Source: Albula goreensis
Lineage: Eukaryota; Chordata; Actinopteri; Albuliformes; Albulidae
Length of the DNA stretch: 64,000 nt
Assembly: GCA_022829145.1 (NCBI GenBank)
Contig: CM040761.1
Location: 3,722,768-3,786,767 of the forward strand
Direction of reading: 5' to 3'
Position 1 is the stretch's first letter. Every line of letters begins with the position of its first letter. The translations under genes and the position numbers were made by a program. The notes beneath the pieces were generated by a model. That model was not told the DNA's origin. It was given only the letters and a program-made list of their open reading frames with translations, and did no database searches. This document shows positions 36,201-48,200 of this stretch, in pieces.

Positions 36201-39200
36201 CACCTCTTCATACAGTACACTCTCTTCCTCAGTTACCACGACACCATTGTCTCTGAGGCAGTTAACTCAAAGGGGTACAAGATAGCTAGCACCATTACAC
36301 AGCCTGTATGAAATTCCCATAAAGTGTTAGTTTCCATCACTGAGTCAGATCTAGACTATCCAACAGATCTCTGCTTCTGTACGTAAAATGTGTTCACACT
36401 TAACATTTTATTGACTGATCCCTCGCAGACCACAGCAAAGCAATACAGCCTGCTAACTTTCACTAACATCTAAGCTTTGTTAACCAAACAAGCCGTGAAA
36501 AGAAGGAATTAGCATTTAGTGATTTTATAGATTGTTTTTGACACAGTGGTGAGCATTAAACTCACATCTATTAGAACAGTGGTTTTCAATCTTGTCCTAG
36601 AGTACCCCTGTGTATGCTGGTTTTCATTACAGAAAAGTCTTTCTATTGAGTGAAGTTGTTGGAAACATGTGCCCGAGTTTTGTGCAGAAACTGATTTTAA
36701 CATAATGCAGGTTTGGCTCATCGCTGCCACTTGTTTTGCCAGTGAACTCTATATTTCCCACAAATGTTTTTGTTTCAATGACCAGGTTTCCACAATTTAG
36801 CATGACAGGACTTTAAGCTGGAGGTCTATAAGCTAATCAATACCAAATGTGACCTCTTCAAAAGGAATAATTTGCAACAGCAAATTCCAAAAAACGGTAG
36901 GCATTAGTTGTCAGACAATTGATCTGAAATGAAAAACCTTTTGTAAAGGAAACTTCTTTTGTAACATGAATATTTGTTTCTTATCGTCATTCATTACAAA
37001 TAATAGTGTCTCGTTAAAAATAATTAACAGCCTTTTATGCTTAAGGAATTGCAATTAAGGTTGGAGGGAAAACCAGTATTTGCAAGAGTTTTCAAGCACC
37101 ATGGCTGGGAAAGTGTGAAACTCCTGTGTTAGAATGATAGCAACCTTCCTCAAAGAACTTCCATATCTTGTTTACAGTTAACTTTGTAGCTTTCACACTG
37201 CAAGACTCCAAGACTGCATGCTGAAAACTGAGCTAAAACATAATTATTCTATTTAAAGCCTGTACATCTCTTCATAATGGATAAAATATAAATCTGTACA
37301 GCCTGGTTAGATTCCAGAGGGAAACTTAACCCCGACTCATTAGTGAAAATGGATACAGAATTACATTGATCATCAAATGAAACATAACTAGACATCACAG
37401 ATCGATAAACTGCCTGGCTGAGAATTCGCGCTGTAAAAACCCATCTGTAATAGTGCACATAAATCTTTTGCACATTTCTTTCTCTGTCCAAACATGTAGA
37501 CAGCTCAACAGGGTGTTCGCAGAATGTGTTCCCCTTGAAATCAGTATGAAAGCTGTGCTCTTGCACAACAGATAATTAAAGTTAACTCGCTTGCAAAACA
37601 AGCAATTTATGTTAAATGAAATCATTAATGCCGGGAGTTGTGCAAGTCTGGTGCATTGCTTGCGACTGGAGCAAGGTTACAGGGTCAAACCCCAGATTAG
37701 AAGCTGCCTTTGTGCCTACAGGCAAGATAAATCAACAAAGACTTTATCGGAAAGTATGCAGTAACTAAACGGGTAACACTTCTATCGCACAATGAGCAAG
37801 TTGTCTGGGATAAGCAAAAAAAGACTATCGTTATCGCATATTGATATGCTGTTACAAAACGTGTTCTAAAAAAATGTATGGTTTATGAATTTGCAGCACA
37901 CTATATTAATGTACTCTAGGAATGGGGTATATATATATAGAGGGTAAAAAAAAAACCTTGTAGGTTACCTGCCATTTGCTTTATTGAAAATTCCATTTTG
38001 TCTGCTCGCTATATGGTCGGCTGAGGCGTATCATATGTCTGATCAGTGACTAAGACAGGGAGATATCTTATTTGCATCACAGCTGTGCGGCTGTGTAATG
38101 ATGCCAGCGAGAGGGGGGAAGAGGCCGGAGAGATGCAGTAATTGAATCAGTTGTTCTGAGAGCAGAGAGCTCAGGGTAACAGCCCTTTCTATTCAGACAG
38201 AGAAACCGTGCGCCGCTAATAACCTCCCAGTCACGCCTCTCCCCCAAAAAACAATATCTGCTCTGTGTTATTACTGGTTGAGAAAGTGCGGCGCTCTCCG
38301 GCGCACGAGTACAACTGCTGTATGCAATTTTGGTGCACGTGAATCTCGAAAATCCACAAGGGCAACGGAGATTCGCATCAGAACTGCAAAGAACAAAGCT
38401 CACGATCCCTTTCTGGCTGGGATTACACCGTGCCGGAAAAAAAATGTGCAAATAAAAAGTGACGATTAAGTGCAGACACGACCATCGCATCGATGTGAAT
38501 AAAACGAATGAATTAATGAAGTGATGAAAATTGGAATTTTAACTGAATTTTAACTGGGATTTTAAAATGAGCACTCTTCAAAGATCATTGAAATGGCAGT
38601 AAATGGCGGTGAGGAATGTACCACTTAGCCGGGTGGGGGCAGGGCATGGGGGGGGGGGGACTTGAAAACACATCATCAGTACATGTCATAGCCTTTTACA
38701 TCCCCAGGTGGCTATTGCTATTATAAGTGGCTTTCTGTGTGCGGCTATTGTGGTTCTCTACATATATTAGCGGTCTTTTTGTCTGAAGTGCCAAGACAGA
38801 GCTCCTCACAATGGATATTTTTAAATTGATTTTCACCTTTGGCTGCTGCGCTGGCCTAGTACCAGCATGTCCTCCCCAGGGGCCAACAAGCATTACAAAA
38901 ACCAAAGCTTGGAAAACTGCCATCGAATGAGCGCCATTCAGGAGATTTAGAAGTCCTCATTCAGGGCCCGGCCCTGCGGCGGAGCGGCCGATTTTCACAT
39001 GAATGAGGGACGCCGGAAGCCGCCTAACCCTCGCCCACTCAAGCAGCGCGCATCGGGGCCCCCCGTGCGACCGCCTGACGCCGAACCTCAAGCCGGGCGC
39101 AAATCGGAAACGCGCTACGGCCGATGGCTTCTCACACTTCTCACACTTGCTGTGTCGGACCCCCTCGGCCAGCTGAAGGACCGGCTCTTTTAAATGCACC

Positions 39201-42200
39201 GCTGGTATTGTCTAGAACAACACCGTTGGGACGTTAGCTAGTGCCAAGCAGCATATAGCCTTTGACAGGCGGTTAACATTGGGCCTGCTCTGAATGCTTA
39301 GCATTTAGCACTGCCTCTCCACAAAGCTTCAGCATAGTAATAGCGCTAACACTTTCACATGCACAGCATGACTGCTTACCAGAGGCTGAATCTCAACATT
39401 TGCTCATTCAGCCGAATGTATACTCTCTCAAATCTACTGTGACCAGTCTTAGGTAAAAATATTTACAGGCCAAAGGCCCATCGATAACACTGTTCTTATT
39501 TCCAGTGTTGAAATAAAACAATAGGATACCATATCTTCTGGAAGTTTCTGTTTTCTGGTAAGTCATATTGTTAACATTCTTTAAAAAGAGGCATGGAATG
39601 AGATAAAAAGTAGCAACATGCCCTTTTGTTAGATTTAAGGATGGCACACACTGAAGAAAACAAAAATGAAAACATTTCGAAAATCAAAAAAATATGCACA
39701 TTTACTGTTTATTTTCTCTTTTTTTACAGTCTGGTTCAATTTGAATAACAGTCATTGAATGTAATAATGCATCTACTAAATGTTGAAAAAATTACTGTAC
39801 TTGGTAAAAATGCAACATAAAACCAACTTCAAAATGTACACGTATATTTACAGTATTTTATTTTATCCAGTCCATCCACAGCAATTTTTCATAATAATAT
39901 GGATTTTAAGATTTACAAAAACTATGAAACATTCTAAAACACATAACAAATAACCAATTAAAAAGCCAGTGCTAACTGTATTATAGTATTAATAGCCCGA
40001 CAGCCAGAGCTCACCTGTGTATTGTTGCCATGTTTATTGAACATAGGGTTACACTGTCAACACCCCAACCTTAAACATAGGGTTAGCCATTGTCACCACC
40101 CTGACCACAACCTTACAAGGTAAATTCTTAGCAAGTTATCTCCATAGACATGCCCCATGCTTCAAGTTACCACAATGTCACTTTTAACTTCCGTGCAAGT
40201 GGCACAGGCATGGGATACAATTAACAAGCCTTCAAAATTTTACACCACGTATATTCTTTAAATGTTAAGATTACAATCTTCATCCCTTACCTAAGTGCAA
40301 GGTATGCTGGGAACTGTACACTCTCACCAGTAAACATACATGTCTATTAAGGTATCAGTTGCAGGCTAACTAGCAAAGAAACAGCTATACTGTCAAACAT
40401 GTACAAATTAGCCACCACTACGACACTTTTCAAGCCCTGATTTGTGGCAATGAGTCACACGTGGCTACTCCGTCACTAAAATATTCTTTTTCATTGTTAG
40501 CTTTCCTCTGATTGATATGAAACGAATGCGCGTGCCCTGAGTAGCGCTATAACCACTTTACCTGACATGCTTTGACATGTTTCAACTGTAATGTGGTTTA
40601 TAAAACAATATTATGAGCTTGCATGCCAATACCTAAGAAAGAAATGGAACCACTTAGTGTCGGCGCAATTTTTAAAACAATAGGCCTTGACATAAAACAA
40701 CTGGAGGGTGCTTGATCGGTGCACCAATATTTATCATCTAAGCATTAATTTTTAGTGTCAAAAGCAATCTCTCAGTAGCAGGTCAATTAACCGGGCAAGA
40801 GTTTAATATATCTCAGTTACTCTCCCATTACTGTAAATAGCATTCTTACAAGGATGGTCTGAGTTCTCTGTTGTTTATTCCTTCCAAAAATCTTGGAAAT
40901 AAAATGTCTAATTTTTGCCTATTTTCGTGCACAATCGAGTCAGCCGACGCACGTGATTAAAATAATGCATCCTCTCTTAGGTTTAAGGCCACAATCAGTA
41001 TAGTCACCAAATACATTTTTTAAATACTTGTGAAAGTTAGTATGATTATTTCATTCATCTTTAATTTGACACTTTAATGGACAACAGACATGTGAATACT
41101 GTTTGCAATAGCTCAAGGTCCCTAACAATCTCTGCACCCAACATCATTTCTAATCCAGCATTAAGATAGCATTTTTTCACATCTGATTTTCAAATACACT
41201 TACGTAACGTCATCCACTCTCAAGTAATACAAAAGAATCTCTGAGAAACTGCTATACATGTATGCCCATTCTAATGTTTAAAACTGCTCCAAAATGTTTC
41301 ATTCAGGATTCTGCATGCTAACACAGAATGCTAAATTAATGTATTAAATGTGGTTCCTGATTCCACCAAATCACATTGCTACCTCAATCAACAATAATTA
41401 GTCCTTTCAAGTATCCTGCACTCACAATTATTGGATATGGTTCCATGGTCCTTTCTTTCTGTTATGAATTATATGATTAATACTTTTCTTTTCAAATGAA
41501 CAATTAACCACTCTCTCGTGCATTGTTAAATTTGCATTGGGAAAATTCAATTAAATGCTTATTTGTGATTTGTTCCAAAAACATCCAACTACAGAGATAA
41601 GCCTAAATTATTCATACATATACACAGTAAAATATTCACAGTTCATTTAAAACCTCCCCCCCATGTCAAAATCACAATTTGTTTCTGTAAAAACGTCAAG
41701 ATACTACCTTTGTCGTAAACATTTTTTGTTTTGGCTTCGCCACATTAGCAGTTCTGAACTTTTCAGAGGAGGCAATCGAACACAGGAGAGGACAAAAGGA
41801 TTGTTCTGCTCTTAATCCAATATGGTAATGAAATGTAGGCTAAATCACATTCTTGCATGTAGCTAGGTGATGTATCATGGTATAAACATTGCTTGAAAAG
41901 GAGACTTAAGGCAGAGAATGAACTGCAAAGTTGTTTAAACACTCTTACTTGTATTGGTGATCATTGGATTTAGCGTTAAATATGTGTTAAATATTACAGC
42001 ATAGCAATAGATAAAACTTACTGCAGTTCCATTCCAAATTTTACTTCAAATGATCTGTAAGGACCAGCCTCCTGGCAGCCCTGCAACTGTTCTTTCAAAT
42101 CTAGCAACACATTTTTTGTGGTTTGAAATGTAGTATTTTCATTTCGAATGTAACATATTCATGAGGGCTAATGTACTGCTCTTCACAAATGTATATACAT

Positions 42201-45200
42201 AACCATTTACTTTCTTTCACTGAATAGCTTACTGCATTATTAATCATTTTGGATAATTTTCATTTAGACCACTGCAGGAGCAGGCTAACTGCTGGCAAAA
42301 ACAAAACACTAGAACAACACTGTGGGGATGTTAGCTCGCACCAGCTATGCCATGTAGTCCAAGGCAAACCTGTTGGTTGTCATATAGCCTTAATGTAGCA
42401 AACAAGACCAATAAATCCTATCGCAAATAGTATAAACAACAGTGCCAGTTTTTCACATGTTTATTTGTAGGACACATGTAATAGATAAAAACATACTTAC
42501 ATACATATGATGGAAGTAGAAATATGTAGATGAAACAGAAATTAGCATTTCAAATAGTGCCAGTAGCTAAATATGCATACAGTAGATATGCGTCATACCT
42601 GGCAACCAAGCTCTAAATGCTATGTGAAATTACACATTTTCTAATTAGGACAAAAAAAAAACAAACCATGCAGGTTGACACATATAGGTCTATGCATCTG
42701 CAGGGAAGGATGGATAGTTTGACTCAATATTCCATTCCTTAATGAATATTCATTCAATCCTCAGTTTCTTCATGAGCGAAAAATTAGGGTACCAATAAAC
42801 CAAATAGCACAGTTTCACTCATAATTTTCATGTACAAAAAAACACATTGTGACTGACCAGAGATCAGCTTTTAAGGGATAAAGCATTTTCACCAGAGGGA
42901 GGCTCGACTCCAGTCGGGATCGATTTACTAAATCGGTGGTTCCCAAACTTTTCAGCCCACAACCCCCCAAAATAACAACGCCAGAGATTCATGACCCCCA
43001 CATGTCCCTGGAAGTGGTTGAAGCATACAAACTTTTGCGCACACACACACAAATAGGCCTATTCATACAGGGCACAACACTTCGATAACACAAAAGAACA
43101 CAATTGCCCGACAACCATAAATGCATTCTTTTCCATAGTAATAACTTAGTTTTAAAGTTACCTGATGACATGGGTAGACACTATACATCAGTATGATTTT
43201 TGATTGTGGAAATAATCTCGCGACCCCCACCCGTGTCTCACGACCCCCAAGGGGGTCCCGACCACCACTTCGGGAACCCCTGTACTAAATGATATTCCAG
43301 TAATTGTACATGAATTCCCATCTTTCACGCACACAGTAGCTCACAAGCATTCTGCCATGGGCATAGCTGTGAGTCCACCAGCCTCTTGCAAATTAGCACT
43401 AGAGCGGGCTAAAGGCTGGAGCTTTCGCTCACAGTTTTGCCTTCTCTTTAGAAGGTTCTGGTGTTAATTCGCAGCTGATCCTCAGCTTGACTGCATCACC
43501 TTGACTGTCCGATAGCAGAGCCCGCTGCATGCTCGCTAACTGCGCGCGGCCCGAAATCGATTTACAGACAAGTGGCTAAGCACAGAAGAGGAAGATTAAA
43601 AAACAGGCCAAATTTTAAAACAAACGTGCAAATGTATACCGAATACATCCAATATTTTGCCCAGCCCTATAGTCAGGCATGCTGTCCTGAAGTACCCCAG
43701 TGTTTGGGGAAATAATATATGCAATATGTCTAACTGTTTTTCTTCTGTACATATAGAAGCGTTCTAAACTGATTAAAACTATGATTCATGCTAAAAGTGC
43801 AGCAACAGCACCTTTGTCAAGTTATAACACAGAAGTAAAAAACAGGTCGACCCATATAAATTCTCTTAACTTTGCTAAATTAGCAAAAGGTAAGGAAACA
43901 AAACGCCAGCCTACCTGTTCAGTGGGTCCACCACGATGGCACGGGGTTGGGACATGTCTCCCTCCAGGAGTGTTCTTCTGGTCTGGGATGCCTTTTCAAG
44001 CCTCGCCACGCTGATCGTTTTGCGGTAGCCATCATTTGTCCAGTACAGGTTGTTGGCGATCCAGTCCACCGAAATCCCCTCCACGTTATCAAGGTCTATG
44101 GCATGGGGAAACGGTAGGTAAATAAATCACACCAAGTTCCTTTTATCCTCACTGCTCCTCTCCCACTTTGCTATAATCTGTCACTGTCGCCATCCCCCAT
44201 TTTTGTAATTTAGGCCTGAAAGCATTTTTTTTTTTTTTTTTTTTTTTAGGAGAGATTTATCATTTTTGTACGAGAAAAAAAACAAAGAACATGCAAATAA
44301 TATTGCTTACAGAAATACATCAGGGTATTAGAGGGTTGACCCAATTCAGGAATATCACTGCACTTCATTCATTGTGAGCCATGATAAATTATAGAATGAT
44401 TAATTATAGTTCAGACAAGTCCGCAAATACGTTTCCTAACACTCCAAAGCACAGATCTCAAATACCTTGAGTAAATCAAAATCTATTTAATACTGCAGGC
44501 ACCCTCTGAAATATTTACATCTTAAAGTGTGCTCAGCTCCACAGAATCTCAAGCCACTGCTTTGTGAGAAATGTAGATGAAGGAATATTCCCTGTCTGTT
44601 TACAATATGCAATCAAAACATGAATCCAGTTTTTTTTTTTTTTTAATCTCAATGTAAATAAAAATTATCGTCATGGCAGAGCCCAGCACCAAAGACAAAC
44701 CGAGTCCAGGAGTTGTATAACCTGGATGGTAACACAATAAATACGGTGGCTCCATTAGGATCTCCATTAGATCTCTTTCATGAAAGCTGTACAGTAAAAC
44801 TAAAAACACTAAATTAAACACAACTGCAATAAAAAGTGTTGTTTTACTTTCATATTCATGGATTTTTTGTATTCATTTGGTGATGAAGATCACAGACACC
44901 AAATTCATCAAAAGTGTCCTTATTGCACGATTAATAGTGACATTAGCTGCAATTGTCCTGCTCACTGAGTTGCTGAGTGACATGCTGGCAAATTGTATGC
45001 CCCCCCTCCCATAACATAGCTGCAGTCAGTAGTGAATTTTATTCAGGAATGTCAGAAGAATCACGGCACAGGCAATAAGTGATTTGACTGAGTATGCCAC
45101 CGAGGACTCCAGTGACAGAATTTCTTTATAAATATTTAAAAACGACACTAGAAAACAAGACGGGAAAAAGGGAGGCCGCCTTTCACTCACTGGTGTAGTC

Positions 45201-48200
45201 GAGGGCATCTACATGCACATGCAGGTATTAGTATACCCGCATATATCACCAGTGTATTTCTGGAGATGTAGAGTATAGCCATATATTGGACTCATTACCA
45301 CTAATGCATATGGGCTTTGGAGATCTAGTATGTCCACATCCTCAGACGGTATACTCACTTCCTCAGTTACCACTAGAACACTGCTTTCAACATTACAAGA
45401 AGCACCCACCATCCTTCAGCACTGTTTCTCTCCCGCTTCCATCGATTTTTTGACGGCCGATAAAGAAGCTGGTTGTGTCGGCGAAGTAAATATAGCTCGT
45501 CTCTGCGTGGAAATCCAGGGCCCGGGGGTTCACCAAATCCTCGATCGGCACCATGTGCTCATCGCCGGACTTGACGTTCATGTCCAGACCCCGGATGACG
45601 CCCGGTCGTCCCTTCCCGTAAAAGAGGAACAGCTCCTTCTTTGGTTCTGCGGAGGGGAGATTATCACCATAAACAAACCAATAGCGGACTAATCTTCAGC
45701 AGTCTGCTTTTTGTCAGGGTGTTAATTAATCGACATAATTGGACTGCTTTTTTTTATTATTATTATTCAACATCGAAAATTAAGCACTTTGGCAATCAAA
45801 ATGTATCCAACGCCAGAAGACTAAGCTAATTGCATTACCTTAATTAAAACAAGAATTAGTTCCGCTGATTAGGTCTTATCAAATCAATCATGCTTTCGTA
45901 CAAAGCGGCCCAAGCTTTCCAGAGACGAGCCCGGTTGTGGAAGGTGTCTATGTGTGTGTGCGTGTGTGTGCGCGTGCCGTGGGTGGAAGAGGGAGGAGGT
46001 GTTGTCACCAGAGCAAACTGCACATATTATCCAGTGGACATGTAATTTTACAACTCATTAGCACCTCGCGGAGTCTCTGCTTATATTGACTGCGGTGCTT
46101 CGGGAAGATGACGTCAGAGGGCACACGTGGCTCCTCTCTGCTACGGCAGATGTGATGTCACACTCGGAACACAGGGACGAAAACTCAAAGAGCAGCACTC
46201 AAACCAAATATGTTGCCCTCTCGCGCTCTCTCTACTCAGGAACTGTGGTACATACTTCATATAATACATTGTGTTTTGGTACTGTATTAAATACAGTCTG
46301 AATCATATCTCCTTGTCCGTACAGTGTCCTGTCCTGTGATATTGTATAAATGTGTATATTGTGCACTAATGTGTATTTATTGTATTATTGTCTTATGGCA
46401 TTGCTGACAGTACAGAGTTGTATTTTTATAGTTTTGTACTTATGTATGTTTCAATTGCACAGTCCGATTTTGGTACTCTGGTTCACCCAATTCTGTGGAC
46501 TTAATGATGCATGTTTTTAAATGTTGCACTGTGGACCTGGGAAACACAATTTCGTTCTACTATACATACAGAAAAGTGTGGCATGGAATGACAATAAAGT
46601 CTACTTGAACTTGAACTTGCTATGTGCGTCTCTGTGGGGGACGGGGTGGCAGGGTCACTGTTGATGCTAATATTGTCCCAAGACACATGGGGTGAGTTTC
46701 CTCCACAGAGACAAAAAAAAAAAAACAGAACAAGTGAAGGAAGGACAAAGAAAAAAAGTGGAGAGAAAGAGATGGTAACTTCTGCCATATAGTTTTGCCA
46801 AATTGATATATTTTTAGAGCATGAGAGAGAAAAGGAAAGAAAAATCGACATCGTAATTCAGTTCAAATTTAATTTCAATTCGAAAAGCGAGACCTAGGCA
46901 TAACGACGCATCGTCTCCCGGCGCGGACCACATGTGCGCCTCGTGCCGATTCATTAGCCCATGAGAGGAGCCATGCTACCTGGGAGACAATTACAGTACG
47001 AAATCCCCTAACGCCGCAATTACCAGGGCGGTAGGAGGCAGCGGCGAGAGTTATTAAGCTCCGGGGGAAGGGCCTGCTGCTTTTCCAGAACATCCGAGCC
47101 CAGGAGATAAATCAAAGAGCGAGCGGGGCCCGCTGAACTCTTCATCATTTCAATCAGATTAACATGAATGGAGTTCTCATCGTGTTATCAATTCCGCCCT
47201 TCGCTTTCACTGCCATCTGCATCATGCCCATTGATCGCGCGACCTCGAGAAATGAACGGACAAAATTGAAAACCGTATTGAGCCCCTAACGAATCGCGCA
47301 GGACGGCCCGACGGCGCTGCATCTTCAAGAAATGGCATCTGCCGCGCTCGTCTTCTTTCCTCTCCTACGAGCGCATCGTTCCTCCCCATGTTTGTCACTT
47401 AATCTTCTCACACGTCGATGAATCCAGCTGCTTAACCATCTTGATATTCAACCTGATGCGCCGGAGTAATGAGCTATGCGTGGGGCGTTCTGCGACGGAC
47501 TGTTTTTCCACAATCATACGGAATATCACTACATCGATAACTCATTTCGCTTTCCTGAATCACCCATGAATTGACAGAGATAAATAAATGCCAGGACTGT
47601 GCTTGTGAACGTGAAGAGGAAAACAGACTGACTTTTGCAGGACTGTCTGTCACTTCCCAAGACAAAACCCGTCTGGCAGCGGCAGGTCCTGGCTTTGTAG
47701 CTTCCGGCGAGCAGGCAAATATGGCCACAACCCCCCGGCCTCCCGTAGGGGTCCGTCTCACATGCGTGACTCCTGGCTGGAGACAGAAGAACCCGAAGCG
47801 TGAAACAACAGGCGTGTCAGTCTCAGTGACAGTTACTGCCGCTCCTCATTCACAGCAGAGCTGCAGTCTCAATCTTCACAGGATGCAGAATGGAATACTG
47901 AACGGATAAAGGCTCACAACAAACAAACGTGCACACAAACAGTCTGTACATGCTAGAACACAAGAAAATATTCATAATTTTAACACACACATGAATGTGC
48001 ACACATAAACATACACACACATACATGTATTCAAGAAAACGTGCATGCACGCACACACACTCACACACTTGTGCGCTCACACACACACACACACACACAG
48101 GTACTCACAAACATACTTGTTTCCACATACACACAGGAACACACACCAGCACACATAGGGACTCACAAACATACATGTTCCAATATGTAAACACGACAAA

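Larger units (their letters stand above)
28762..43914 (-). other. lrp1b intron, 15.2 kb
   Basis: Largest intron in the window, within propeller 2. It contains repeat family A copy 3, a Tigger-like MITE nested in a SINE-like repeat, a (TTTC)n run with a G-rich stretch, hAT-type elements at 36,577 and 42,934, one copy of a shared repeat (36,162-36,245), a weak tRNA-like SINE piece (37,635-37,760) and CpG-rich patches at 29,625-29,715 and 38,940-39,190. About 39,650-42,860 is AT-rich and free of any sizeable open reading frame or element I can name. At 35,090-35,150 GTTCTTGAGA is repeated. Confidence 0.75.
45647..47632 (-). other. lrp1b intron, 2.0 kb
   Basis: It contains a GT-rich run near 45,950-45,975, a LINE 3' tail (46,290-46,622) and a CpG-rich block (46,890-47,480). 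No extra exon is recognised. Confidence 0.85.

Noticed and set aside
37635-37700. A functional tRNA gene
   Set aside because: Box-like motifs are degraded and no cloverleaf can be drawn; at most a SINE fragment.
38077-38490. A 137-codon minus-strand open frame in the 15-kb intron
   Set aside because: No similarity to any family I know, no fit with lrp1b order, and no splice context; likely chance in a GC-richer patch.
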